Source: GCA-2687025 sp964473525 (GTDB lineage: Bacteria; Poribacteria; WGA-4E; GCA-2687025). From it: a stretch of 44,448 bases of DNA. The notes under the pieces were generated by a model, which made no database searches, was not told where the DNA came from, and saw only the letters and a list, made by a program, of their open reading frames with translations. Where the stretch lies: the NCBI GenBank assembly GCA_964473525.1, contig CAYYPK010000049.1, positions 1 through 44,448 on the forward strand. Direction: 5' to 3'. Below are positions 1 to 8,097 of this stretch, in pieces; positions within the stretch are counted from its first letter, which is position 1; each line of letters starts with the position of its first letter. The position numbers were made by a program, and so were the translations under genes.

Positions 1-55
1 CCTTGACACCCTCGTGACGTGAGAAGGCCGTTTACACCGAATCCTTGACACCCTC
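1..55 (-). repeat. Terminal end of an IS256-like element at the left contig edge
   Basis: Positions 14-55 are identical, in inverted orientation, to 44396-44437 at the other end of the window. Read inward from position 55 the sequence starts GAGGGTGTCAAGG and continues to GGTGTAAACGGCC, which resembles the ends of IS256/Mutator-type insertion sequences; that family call is from memory. The 13-base tip is present twice, at 43-55 and again at 1-13. The element interrupts an IS110-type transposase gene. No transposase of this element lies in the window, so only its end is seen. Confidence 0.45.
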
Positions 56-323
56 TGACCACACGCACCGTGTAGCCGTGTTCATGCAGGAACTGCGCTA
101 CCTGCTTCCAGTAGGGCCCGGTGGCCTCCATGATCGCGTCCACTTCCCCGACATCCTGAGATTCGAGCCAACGTCTCAGGACACCAAACCCGTGCAGGTC
201 GTTGACGACCTGGTGGCGTTCTGCGCGCTCCTGTCCCGGCTCCTTCGCCAGGTGAAGGTGCAAGCTCGTCTTGCCCACGTCGATGCCCAGCACCGCGCCC
301 GAGGGCAGGGACAGCTCACACAT
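56..323 (-). pseudogene. IS110-family transposase, N-terminal fragment
   Basis: On the minus strand, from an ATG at 323, the translation begins MCELSLPSGAVLGIDVGKTS and continues through MEATGPYWKQVAQFLHEHGY. This is the typical start of the DEDD/RuvC-like domain of IS110 transposases: the first catalytic Asp sits in GIDVGK and the Glu in MEATG. About 90 residues remain of the roughly 300-400 usual for the family. The frame stays open into the IS256-like end at 55 but the family sequence stops there, so the gene was cut by that insertion. A second insertion, the ISAs1 element, lies 22 bases upstream of the ATG. It is a dead remnant. Confidence 0.75.
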
Positions 324-335
324 CCGAGGATGGGT

Positions 336-345
336 CGTCTGCGCC
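336..345. repeat. Target-site duplication of the ISAs1 element, left copy
   Basis: The 10 bases cgtctgcgcc at 336-345 are repeated exactly at 1622-1631, directly outside the two ends of the ISAs1-family element. The duplication length fits the 8-10 bp known for this family. Confidence 0.9.
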
Positions 346-1621
346 CAGGGCTGTTTAGTTCTCCATGGTGAGGCCGATGAGTTCTAGCGCCTCTCGTGGT
401 CTTGCAGCGTAGCGTCGTCTTGCGGCGGCGTTGGTCTGTTGACCGTTGAAGCGAAGCATGGCAAGGACACAGTTCCTAACCGCAGCCATGACTTGGGGCG
501 TGTTCCCCTTGCGCGCCTGGGACCGATCTTCATCGAAGACGACGTCGCGCACCCAGTGCAGGCTGTTCTCGATCGACCAATGACCACGGATCAGTTCCAT
601 CAGTCGCGTGGGATTCGCCCGCGTGGCGGGAAGGCTTGTGATGCCGTAAACCGTCTCCTCGTGTAGCTTTCCCGTGGTGCGCTCGAAGCGCGTGCGGTGT
701 ATCTCGAACACCTGCTGATGACCAGGCCAGTCCAAGGTGTCGTTCAGGACCGTGCTTGTCCGAATGCTCCTGTGTTCGAGCCGACCGTTTTCCTTGTTCG
801 GCTCCGAAGTGTCGTCGAACCACTCCTTCGGCGCTGTCTTCTCCTGGAACAGGCACTGGATGTCTTCCCGCAACGTGGGCTGGTTGTCTCTCACTAGCAT
901 CACGTAGTCACCTTGACCTTCAACGATGGTCTCCGCGTTCTCTCGCTGGGTGTGGAGCGCGTCCATCGTCCATATCCGACCTTCCAGACGACCGTCGATC
1001 AGTAGCGCCTTCAACATCTCCTTGGCGATGCGAAGCTCGTTGGTACGATAGACCGCATCCTCGTCCTCAGACGCTACGTCGACAGGGCGCCCTCCCTCGG
1101 GAATGCCACGCTGGCACAGGACAACGCCCACCTCATGTCCGAACGCCGCCAACACAGCCGGGAAAGTAGCTCCTTGCTTCCGACTACCGCGTAACCACTT
1201 CCCGTCCAGCGCGAACGCCAACTCCCCTAAGTCCAAAGCGGACAGAACCGCCTCTATCCACTCGCACAGCAACTCCTCCAGTGCCTCCACATCGATCCGC
1301 GCAAGCAGAATACAGAGCGTCGCCTTGCAGGGGGAGCGCAGCGACGGGAATCCCAACGCCAGCGCGTATTCCTGCCCGTAGTTGCGACACCATTCCGCCA
1401 TCGCTCCGTAGGTCTGATAGCCGCACAACGAGGCTGCGCACATCATCGCGAGGATCGACGAGAGCTTGTAGACGCGTCCCTTCCGGTGGCGGGGGTCAGG
1501 GATTGCCGATAGCATGTCCATGAGGGGAGGGATTCTGGTCGCCATGATTCCTGTTCCTGTGTGAAGGCATGAACAGGATCATAGACCAGCCTCCCCTCGT
1601 TCCCATCACAAAACAGCCCTG
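346..1621 (-). mobile_element. Complete ISAs1-family insertion sequence
   Basis: The 1276-bp element carries one transposase gene and is bounded by imperfect inverted repeats: cagggctgttt at 346-356 and its complement aaacagccctg at 1611-1621. Exact 10-bp target duplications flank it at 336-345 and 1622-1631. Intact ends, perfect duplication and an uninterrupted transposase point to a recent and possibly active insertion. It landed just upstream of the IS110-type transposase start codon, giving a nested IS arrangement. Confidence 0.92.
355..1545 (-). CDS. ISAs1-family DDE transposase
   Basis: The 396-residue protein catalyses cut-and-paste movement of the surrounding element. The N-terminus (about residues 8-90) matches the DDE_Tnp_1-associated domain, with IPDPRHRKGRVYKLSSIL. 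The RNase-H-like catalytic core shows Asp in FALDGKWLRGS, Asp in IWTMDALHTQ and Glu in RGHWSIENSLHWVRDVVFDEDRS, the hallmark C-terminal block of ISAs1/H-repeat transposases. Length is as expected (about 370-400). The ATG at 1545 is 77 bases inside the right end of the element and the stop lies 9 bases inside the left end, so the gene fills the element. No frameshift or stop interrupts it. Confidence 0.93.
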   Translation of the reverse strand: MATRIPPLMDMLSAIPDPRHRKGRVYKLSSILAMMCAASLCGYQTYGAMAEWCRNYGQEYALALGFPSLRSPCKATLCILLARIDVEALEELLCEWIEAVLSALDLGELAFALDGKWLRGSRKQGATFPAVLAAFGHEVGVVLCQRGIPEGGRPVDVASEDEDAVYRTNELRIAKEMLKALLIDGRLEGRIWTMDALHTQRENAETIVEGQGDYVMLVRDNQPTLREDIQCLFQEKTAPKEWFDDTSEPNKENGRLEHRSIRTSTVLNDTLDWPGHQQVFEIHRTRFERTTGKLHEETVYGITSLPATRANPTRLMELIRGHWSIENSLHWVRDVVFDEDRSQARKGNTPQVMAAVRNCVLAMLRFNGQQTNAAARRRYAARPREALELIGLTMEN

Positions 1622-1631
1622 CGTCTGCGCC
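1622..1631. repeat. Target-site duplication of the ISAs1 element, right copy
   Basis: Exact 10-base copy of 336-345, abutting the right inverted repeat. Confidence 0.9.
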
Positions 1632-1702
1632 ATGGGATGTTCTCTCCCCTGCGTGATTCCTGTAAGATCCTCATCGAGACCACTCTTGTCTATACGGACT
1701 CT

Positions 1703-1718
1703 CCGACCCTTGGGTCGG
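1703..1718. terminator. Perfect short hairpin, possible terminator or IS-associated stem
   Basis: CCGACCC and GGGTCGG form a 7-bp perfect stem with a 2-base loop. There is no T-tract, so rho-independent termination is doubtful. It lies between the IS scar and the gene ending at 2117. Confidence 0.3.
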
Positions 1719-1950
1719 GGTCCAAGATACCGTCCGGTCTCACTGATGAGGGTGGGGAAGGGGAGCTGATCTTCGCTCCGGGTTCCGCTTCGGGTAACCG
1801 CAATCGCCCGAAGCTGACTAATGAATCTCCACAGCTTCCCATTCCCCGTCCTCTCCTGAGCGTCCTCAGGAAAGACACGAATACCCCAAAAACGCTACAT
1901 CCACACCCCGCGACCAAAGATACAAGAATCTCCAGAGCGAGTGACGATGC

Positions 1951-1985
1951 AGAGATCCTTCGTCGCGATGCTCCTCAGAATGACG
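1951..1985. repeat. Short dispersed intergenic repeat, one copy
   Basis: The complement of this stretch reads GTCATTCTGAGGAGC, then CGACGAAGGATCTC. It matches a short intergenic repeat I recall from many unrelated high-GC and environmental bacterial genomes, with the pattern TCATTCTGAG...CGAAGGATCT. Only one copy occurs in the window, so its status as a repeat rests on memory. Confidence 0.45.
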
Positions 1986-2116
1986 GGCTGGGAACCGAGC
2001 CCGGTTGGGAAGACCATCGCGTGTTGACAACACCCGGGCGTGCGCGCGGTGGGCATCGCTCCCTGCAACTCGCGAACCAACGCAGCCGATGCCGCGACGG
2101 GCAAAACGGTCGGCAT

Positions 2117-2980
2117 TCAGAACACGTGGTACGCCTTCTCGTCCCAGGAACGGATTAGGTCGGGGTCGTCGGCGCGGCGCCGAAGGTCGTAGTAACTGTA
2201 TGGGTACTTGAACACGTGCCCGATGTCCACGGAGCCATCTCCGCGATTCTGCCAGTACTCTGAGTCTGTCGGCCGTAGGTCGCTCTGAGGGTGATCTGGG
2301 ATGGGTTTCGCGTCACCATCCGGCCCGCGCCGCGTGACGGTGACGTACTTGCGGAAGGCGGTGCGGCAACTCTCGGCCAGTTCGACGTCACCCATAGCGG
2401 CAAGCTCTACGAGCGCCTGGCCGAACGTCAGCATGTGCCCGGCGTACCCCTGACCGAACCCGACAAACCGATCCACGGCTGCGCTCGCTTCACGCAGAAT
2501 GAACTGAGCGGCGACGGGAGTGTCTGCGAACGGAGGCGGGTCGACTTCCGCATCTGGTTCTACGTCGCGCCAGGGCGTGAACGCCCGGATCATGGCGCAC
2601 ACGCCATCAATGCGTTGCGGCGTGGCGGCTTCGGGCATCGCGCGGAACGCCTTGATCGCCAGCATCGCGAAGATCGCATTGTGTCCCACCTGCCGAAGCG
2701 CGTCCGCGCCCTCGGTCAAGGCGATGCCGATGTCCTCGATTCGGTCTGGCGTTGCTGACGCGTCGGGGAAAGGCTCGCAAAGAGGCGAGGACGCCCAGTT
2801 GAGCTCGATCAGTTCCGCGATGCGAGACGCGGCGGTCTCGTCTAGATCGTTGTCCACGCACAGGAGGTACGCCGCGACCATGCCGGCGCCGCGATGCCCA
2901 TCGGCGAAGTAGTCCAGCTCGTGGGCTCTGGACATCGCGTCGATTCCGAGCAGCAGTGACCGTTCCGCGATGGGATGCAT
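2117..2980 (-). CDS. Hypothetical protein, predicted alpha-helical, unknown function
   Basis: I do not recognise a family. The 287-residue protein from ATG 2980 has no signal peptide or membrane segment and is rich in Ala, Asp and Glu, suggesting a soluble helical fold. Noticeable blocks are ADGHRGAGMVAAYLLCVDN near residue 30 and GFGQGYAGHMLTFGQALVELA near residue 180. An upstream ATG at 3007 would add nine residues; 2980 is preferred because a GGAG sits about 7 bases before it. The neighbouring kinase-like gene begins about 100 bases away on the other strand, so the two may share a control region. Coding is supported by length and composition only. Confidence 0.65.
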   Translation of the reverse strand: MHPIAERSLLLGIDAMSRAHELDYFADGHRGAGMVAAYLLCVDNDLDETAASRIAELIELNWASSPLCEPFPDASATPDRIEDIGIALTEGADALRQVGHNAIFAMLAIKAFRAMPEAATPQRIDGVCAMIRAFTPWRDVEPDAEVDPPPFADTPVAAQFILREASAAVDRFVGFGQGYAGHMLTFGQALVELAAMGDVELAESCRTAFRKYVTVTRRGPDGDAKPIPDHPQSDLRPTDSEYWQNRGDGSVDIGHVFKYPYSYYDLRRRADDPDLIRSWDEKAYHVF

Positions 2981-3079
2981 ACGGTACTCCGTCCAGAACC
3001 CGGTCAATGGATGCGCGCGCCGGCGCCGTAGGCTTAGACCGTAACGCTCGGTGTTCTCTATACGCGATACCAGCGACCT

Positions 3080-4144
3080 TTGCCATCGCCTGTAGACAAT
3101 ACCATTGACCGGGATCTGCTCCGCGTGGGAACCTCAGCAGTCAAGCTCACTGATTCAGCATCCTTGGCGAGAAGCGCTTTGACCAACGCACGACAGTCCA
3201 TCCCTTCGCTCGAGCGTGTAGCAGCGTGGCTTGCGTCCCACCTCGATGCTGAGGTCCAGGACTTCACGCCGCTTAAGGGCGGCTTCTGGTCGTCAGCTTA
3301 CTCCTATCACGTCGGCGCGGACGAGTTCGTGCTTAGGCTCAGCGACATGGCGGAGGGATTTGCCATTGACGCCGCGGCGATGCGCTTTGCGGGGCCGAAT
3401 CTGCCGGTTCCTAGGGTCGTCGACGTAGGCGAGGCGCTGGGTCTTAACTACGCCATCTCCACACGCCATCACGGACGCTTCATAGAGACTACCTCCGTGG
3501 AAGAAGGCAGCAACGTCGGCGCCGCTCTGAGCGCGCTACTGGCTGCCATGCGCGCCGTGCCCACTGCGCAAAACGACGGTGTGAACTGGTACGCGCCAGC
3601 AGGATCATCGAACGCGACTTGGCGCTCCTGGCTTAGCAACGGCCTGGTAGACAACCCTGAGAATCGGGTGAGCGGCTGGCGAGAGAAGCTCGCGCAAGAC
3701 TCCCGCATCGACGACTTATTCGGGACGTGCGAATCGCGCATCCATGAGCTGCTACCATCCTGCCCGGAGCGGCGAGACCTGGTCCATGGAGACTTGCTCC
3801 ACCAGAACGTCCTGGTCTCGGACGACGCCTCCCGGGCGACCGCCATATTCTCGTGGAAGTGCTCGGCTCTTGGCGATTTCCTGTACGATGTCGCATGGTG
3901 CACGTTCTGGAGCGGATGGCATCCGGGCATTGCGGCCGCCAATATCTGGAACCGAACGCTTGCGGCCTCAGACCTGACTGAGGCAGACCTGCTGGACGCT
4001 TCGGTTCGCCATCACTGCTATGAGCTCCAAATCGGAGCGTCGCATCTTGGCTGGCACGCCTGGACCGGCGAGCAGAAGGAGCTTGAGGCTGTAGCGGCTG
4101 CGCTCGCGCGAACGCTCGAAAACGGGCCGATTGCAGCGCAGTAG
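3080..4144 (+). CDS. Aminoglycoside-phosphotransferase-fold protein with altered metal site
   Basis: The 354-residue protein resembles the APH/hygromycin-B 4-O-kinase branch of small-molecule kinases. The N-lobe shows LKGGFWSSAYSYHV and EFVLRLS. The catalytic loop LVHGDLLHQNVLV (about residues 234-246) keeps HGD and the Asn. The following motif, normally IDW with the Mg-binding Asp, reads IFSWKCSALGDFLYDVAW here, so Ser258 replaces the Asp. The protein may therefore be a weak kinase, a non-kinase ligand binder or a product of mutation. The start is uncertain: TTG at 3080 and GTG at 3125 are in frame, no ATG precedes the conserved part, and homology begins near residue 45. Confidence 0.75.
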   Translation: MPSPVDNTIDRDLLRVGTSAVKLTDSASLARSALTNARQSIPSLERVAAWLASHLDAEVQDFTPLKGGFWSSAYSYHVGADEFVLRLSDMAEGFAIDAAAMRFAGPNLPVPRVVDVGEALGLNYAISTRHHGRFIETTSVEEGSNVGAALSALLAAMRAVPTAQNDGVNWYAPAGSSNATWRSWLSNGLVDNPENRVSGWREKLAQDSRIDDLFGTCESRIHELLPSCPERRDLVHGDLLHQNVLVSDDASRATAIFSWKCSALGDFLYDVAWCTFWSGWHPGIAAANIWNRTLAASDLTEADLLDASVRHHCYELQIGASHLGWHAWTGEQKELEAVAAALARTLENGPIAAQ

Positions 4145-4221
4145 GTCGGACCGTCAGTCGCTGCTGGGCGGGGCCTGTCGCTCCGCCAAGCTTCCTGCAC
4201 ATCCGTGGCTCGTGAGCCACG

Positions 4222-5415
4222 CTAGTCCTCGGGCCGTAGTAGCAGCAGCGCATCCGACCCGGCCTCGGAGGCATCCAACCGGGCCACGCCCGAACCCCTG
4301 TGGACACCAAGGCCGCGCCGCTCGCCCGTCGTTGGGTCGATGTGCGTGACGCTAACGTGTTGCGCTCCCAGGCTGCCAGGATTCACGTACGCCGCGCCAC
4401 CTTCGGCGAGGTAGATCAGCCCCCACGACCCATCCGCAGCGCGCGCTGCGCAGTCCAGTGGATGTGACCTACCGTCGGCGAGAAGGTCCATGTCGGGTAG
4501 CAGGTCGGGCCATGACAGGTCACACAGCGCATCCCGCAGAATCCGCATCTGCCGGGCTCCGGGAGCGTCCAGGGCCGCCTCCCAATTCGCCGGACGCTTC
4601 CACATGTCCGTGTGCCCGTACGTGTGGAATCCGCCCGCGAGATACGACGCGTACGCCTGCTGCCGAACCATGAGTGGCGTGATTGCGATCCCATACTCGT
4701 CCGTTAGCGGATCCTCGTACGCGCCCTCAGCCATGACGACAGGCTTCGTGGGCTGCAGCGCGTAGTCCGCCGCCACCATGTCGACGAGCTTATCCAGGTA
4801 TCGCCAGCTCTGGATCATGTTGCACGCCATCCAGTCTTCATCGTGCAAGAAACTCGAGGACGCGGGCGATGGGTCGGGGTGTACGGTGATCACTCGATCT
4901 TCGTTGACTGCCCGCAGACCGGCGACGAGTTCCTGCGTCACGGGGATGAACTCATCGGTCGCGCGTGGGTACATGCTCCACACGATGTTCGGCGAATCGC
5001 CGTACCTTTCGGCGACCCATGTCGCATAGTCGCGCGCGTTCCGTGGCGTGATGCGATTCACATGGAGCTGATGGTAGACGCCAAGGACGACGACCATGCC
5101 CGCGCGTTCCGCAATGCGGAGCGCGCTATCCGCGTGCTCGAAATACGCCTCGTTCGGCGTTGCTGGGTTGTGGTCTGTCCACGGGACGTCCCCGTTCACG
5201 TTGGGTCGCGTGCCATCGCCGACGCCCGTCAACATCACGAGCAGGACGTTGAATCCCTGCTGCCGCCTTCGTCCGGCGATCGCATCGACTTCGTCGAGGG
5301 TGAAGTCCCGAACGAGTTGCCATTGGGTGTCTCCCAGCCAGAAGAACGGCTCCGAGCTGGCCGAGCAGAAGTAGCGGCCGTTCGCGCTTACGTGTATGGA
5401 CGGCACGGCACGCAT
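4222..5415 (-). CDS. DUF4038 apiosidase-like glycoside hydrolase
   Basis: The 397-residue protein matches the DUF4038/GH140-type (beta/alpha)8 family, which includes apiosidases acting on plant pectin side chains. The start has the signature NGRYFCSASSEPFFWLGDTQW (residues 12-32), followed by GFNVLLVML, NIVWSMYPRATDE near residue 143 and MAEGAYEDP at 228-236; Glu230 is the likely nucleophile. The usual GGD motif after NIVW is replaced by YPRATDE, so the acid/base residue is uncertain. The last 90 residues look like the small beta domain that follows in this family. No signal peptide is visible, so it may be cytoplasmic. The ATG at 5415 has GGAGGG upstream. Confidence 0.85.
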   Translation of the reverse strand: MRAVPSIHVSANGRYFCSASSEPFFWLGDTQWQLVRDFTLDEVDAIAGRRRQQGFNVLLVMLTGVGDGTRPNVNGDVPWTDHNPATPNEAYFEHADSALRIAERAGMVVVLGVYHQLHVNRITPRNARDYATWVAERYGDSPNIVWSMYPRATDEFIPVTQELVAGLRAVNEDRVITVHPDPSPASSSFLHDEDWMACNMIQSWRYLDKLVDMVAADYALQPTKPVVMAEGAYEDPLTDEYGIAITPLMVRQQAYASYLAGGFHTYGHTDMWKRPANWEAALDAPGARQMRILRDALCDLSWPDLLPDMDLLADGRSHPLDCAARAADGSWGLIYLAEGGAAYVNPGSLGAQHVSVTHIDPTTGERRGLGVHRGSGVARLDASEAGSDALLLLRPED

Positions 5416-5798
5416 TAGGCACCCTCCGTGTGTCAGGGGTTACGTCGGCCACCTCAACCTATGCCACGGAGCGAGCAGAGGACGCGCGCAGTCTAGCGCC
5501 GCAAGGGCATGAGGAGCCAGGCGGAAATGGCGCTGGGGTCGCGGACCGCGAATGCTCGAGTATGGGCTGCTTGCGACGCAGCAGGTCGACCACTCCGTAG
5601 CGGACCAGCGTTGCGTGTCGCTCGGTCAGGCTCCTCGCTCGTGCTGTGCAATCAGTCAGTCGGCGGGTGTCCGGTGTTGACCACGGTGCAGTCAGATCCC
5701 GCTCCACAACCGGCTCCTCTGGGACGAAAAGCAGCGACACAAAGTCGCTGTCGGGAGGTCGCCACCGCGCTGTTTTCCACGCGTGGTGGCACGCGCAC
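5416..5798. other. Intergenic stretch, nothing recognised
   Basis: These 383 bases hold the ribosome binding site of the DUF4038 gene next to 5415. Otherwise I see no gene, RNA or strong hairpin. Short open frames on both strands lack a start context and any family resemblance. Confidence 0.5.
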
Positions 5799-6698
5799 TC
5801 ACTTCTGGAGGATCATCCCCTCAGCGTCTGGATCCAACCCTTCGGGGAGTCGCGTGTCCGCATCGTAGTGAGCTCCGGTCAGGTCCGGGATGCAGGAATC
5901 CGGCCGGTAGGTTGCCGTCAGCCCTGCCCACCGCAGATCGGCCCGCCGCAGATCCGCGCTAGTCAGCTTCGCGCGTGCCAGCTTTGCCCCCTGTAGCTCC
6001 GCTTCGCGGAGAACGGCCCCACCCAGATCCGCCCCCTGCAGATCCGCTTCGCGGAGAACGGCCCCACTCAGATCCGCTCCCCGGAGATCCGCCCACGCCA
6101 AATACCTCTTGCTAAGGTCTGCCGACCTCAGATCCGCTCCTCGAAGGTCCGCCTCGAAGAGCCACCCTCCCAGTCGCGACTTGTTCAGGTCCGCTCCGCG
6201 GAGATCCACACTGCCCATCTCCGCGCCGGCAAAACTCGCCCCGGTCAGCTTGGCGCCGCGCAGATCCGCCTTGCCCAGATGCGCGTCGCCCAGATCCGCC
6301 CCTGTCAGATCCGCCCCTGTCAGATCCGCGCGCGCCAAATTGGCCTCGATCAGAGATGCGCCCCTGAGGTCGGCCCCCTCAAGATGAGCGCTGGCCAGAC
6401 CCGCCGCGTCAAGAATCGCCTCGACCAGACATGCGCCCCTTAGGTCCACGCGTGACAGATTCGCCCTGCCCAGGTTCGCCTTCGCTAGATTCGCTCTGGC
6501 AAGGCGCGCCTCGAAGAGATACGCGCGGCGCAAGTCGGCCTCAGTGAGATTCGCCCCTGTCAGATTCGCCTTGGCCAGGGGCGTCTTGCGAAGATGCGTA
6601 TGGGCCAGTTCCGGCTGGGTGTGCGGGTTCGCTTTACGCCAAGCGTTCCACTCGTCCACGCCCTGTGAGAGGATGTCGAGGTGTTCCTGATCCGCCAT
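5799..6698 (-). CDS. Pentapeptide-repeat protein
   Basis: The 299-residue protein starts MADQEHLDILSQGVDEWNAW, a leader common before pentapeptide repeats. From about residue 35 to 280 it is an almost unbroken series of A(D/N)Lxx pentapeptides, such as ANLTGANLTEADLRRAYL, predicted to form a right-handed quadrilateral beta-helix. Such proteins can mimic DNA (gyrase protection), act as scaffolds or bind membranes; the role here is unknown. The ATG at 6698 is preferred over one at 6719 because GAGGAG lies 9 bases upstream. The gene shows internal DNA duplication around 5991-6070 with a 45-base step. A SIR2-like gene lies 235 bases upstream on the same strand. Confidence 0.93.
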   Translation of the reverse strand: MADQEHLDILSQGVDEWNAWRKANPHTQPELAHTHLRKTPLAKANLTGANLTEADLRRAYLFEARLARANLAKANLGRANLSRVDLRGACLVEAILDAAGLASAHLEGADLRGASLIEANLARADLTGADLTGADLGDAHLGKADLRGAKLTGASFAGAEMGSVDLRGADLNKSRLGGWLFEADLRGADLRSADLSKRYLAWADLRGADLSGAVLREADLQGADLGGAVLREAELQGAKLARAKLTSADLRRADLRWAGLTATYRPDSCIPDLTGAHYDADTRLPEGLDPDAEGMILQK

Positions 6699-6933
6699 GT
6701 GAATGCTCCTCGAGGACATGCCACCCCGTGGCCCGATACGTGCAGCAGCGTATCGCCTAGTAGCCTCGGTCTCCAGCCGGGCGTTTTCCGGTAAGGCTTA
6801 CTCTGTCACACTTCCCAGCCCAATTCGCCGGCTGACCTACCACATCTTGCGACCGACCACCCCGCAGAACCCGTATTCAGGCCAATTCCTCGACTGTTCC
6901 GCTGGCGGGCGCGGAATCAGCATGTGGGCACTT

Positions 6934-8097
6934 TCAAGCCCCGGCTGGCTCACGGTGGCTGCCGCCAGAGACGTAGTCCGCGAAGCCCCGTGGGAAGAAC
7001 CGGATCTTGTTCTGGGCACTTGCGGGCAGTAGGCGGATCACACGTCTCTCGAGCTCACCCCTTCGCGTGGGATCGGTTTCCATATGCACGAAGTCCGTTG
7101 TCCCTTCGTACACCCCCCACGTCACGGCTGCATTGAGACCGTATTGCATCAACCACGCCAGCCGCACATCGCTTGGGGCAAACGACACGCCGACGATGAT
7201 CAGGCGATTGGCCTCCTGTAGCATGCGCACCGCGAGTCGCCATTGCAGAGAAATGCCTGGCCAGCGATCCAGATCCTTTACCAAGGACGGGGGCACAAGG
7301 AGCAGCCGTACATCCGTGCCACACCTCCTACATACGCGGAGCCCATGGCGGTGACTTCCGGGCGGGTATTCGACCAGTACACCGCGAGCAGACGGGCAGT
7401 TCTCATTCGGGCAGTAGAGCCAATGCAATGAGCCGTGCAATTTCAGGTAGGGCCCTACTCCGAGATCCTCTGGACGCACCATCGGCCCCGGTCTCCCGAG
7501 CCTATGCGAATCCGAGTCGAGCAGGTTGCTCGCAAGCTCCGTGCGCCACGGGATCTCTCCCAAGGCCCACGCAGTTTCCTCGAGATGTCGCAGCGAGTAG
7601 TCAGCCACGAGATCGTAGTTCACGGTGATGATGGAATTGGCAGCGGTGCTGGGGTCAGTCAGACCAAGGACATCCTTGAAAAGGGTGTCGTGGTGCGGGT
7701 CCGTCTTGCCCTCCAACGTGTCGGCCCATCCGTCGCTCTCGGCACCAGCCGGCGGGGAGATCGACTGAATCCTCAGAACATCCTGGATAACGTCCACAAG
7801 CCGCTGGCGCGCGTGCGTATAGTGGTTCGTTAGAAGCTTTTCGCCGGAGGACACCTTGCTCCTGTAGTCCGCGGACATGTCGAGATAGGCTAGCACTTCC
7901 TCGAGATTCGCAGGCCCGTTGGCGCAATGCTCGCCGTACAGCTCCCACAGTACACGCACGAGTTCATCCCGGTCGGGACCGTCCGTGAACCCTTCGAAGA
8001 AGCTGTCCATCGTGGGCAAGCTGAAGCGAGACGCTTTCGACGCTCCTGCGCCCAAAACGATGACCGTGCGGCTCCGGCTCGGCAACGTGGTCAGCAT
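6934..8097 (-). CDS. SIR2-like NAD-binding protein with zinc ribbon
   Basis: The 387-residue protein has the SIR2-like Rossmann signature VIVLGAGAS (residues 12-20), the NAD/catalytic block TVNYD (158-162), KLHGSLHW (219-226) with the likely catalytic His221, a zinc ribbon made by C229, C234, C256 and C259, and GVSFAPSD (303-310). Proteins of this SIR2_2-like group are either deacylase relatives or NAD hydrolases; many NAD hydrolases act in phage defence by depleting NAD. No Thoeris, DSR or Argonaute partner is seen. The ATG at 8097 has GAGAGG about 6 bases upstream; a GTG six bases earlier is less likely. The pentapeptide-repeat gene follows on the same strand. Confidence 0.85.
   Translation of the reverse strand: MLTTLPSRSRTVIVLGAGASKASRFSLPTMDSFFEGFTDGPDRDELVRVLWELYGEHCANGPANLEEVLAYLDMSADYRSKVSSGEKLLTNHYTHARQRLVDVIQDVLRIQSISPPAGAESDGWADTLEGKTDPHHDTLFKDVLGLTDPSTAANSIITVNYDLVADYSLRHLEETAWALGEIPWRTELASNLLDSDSHRLGRPGPMVRPEDLGVGPYLKLHGSLHWLYCPNENCPSARGVLVEYPPGSHRHGLRVCRRCGTDVRLLLVPPSLVKDLDRWPGISLQWRLAVRMLQEANRLIIVGVSFAPSDVRLAWLMQYGLNAAVTWGVYEGTTDFVHMETDPTRRGELERRVIRLLPASAQNKIRFFPRGFADYVSGGSHREPAGA

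Larger units (their letters stand above)
1632..2116. other. Gene-poor stretch downstream of the IS scar
   Basis: No convincing gene was found in these 485 bases. The first part presumably continues the IS110 element interrupted by the ISAs1 insertion. A perfect 16-base hairpin, CCGACCC-tt-GGGTCGG, lies at 1703-1718, and a short dispersed-repeat-like sequence at 1951-1985. Open frames here have no recognisable family and look like by-products of high GC. Confidence 0.6.

Noticed and set aside
45..371. Open frame on the plus strand at the left edge
   Set aside because: It is the antisense of the IS110 transposase fragment, whose minus-strand translation shows GIDVGK and MEATG motifs.
5459..5868. 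Small genes between the DUF4038 and pentapeptide genes
   Set aside because: No recognisable motif, no ribosome binding site, and partial overlap with the pentapeptide gene end.
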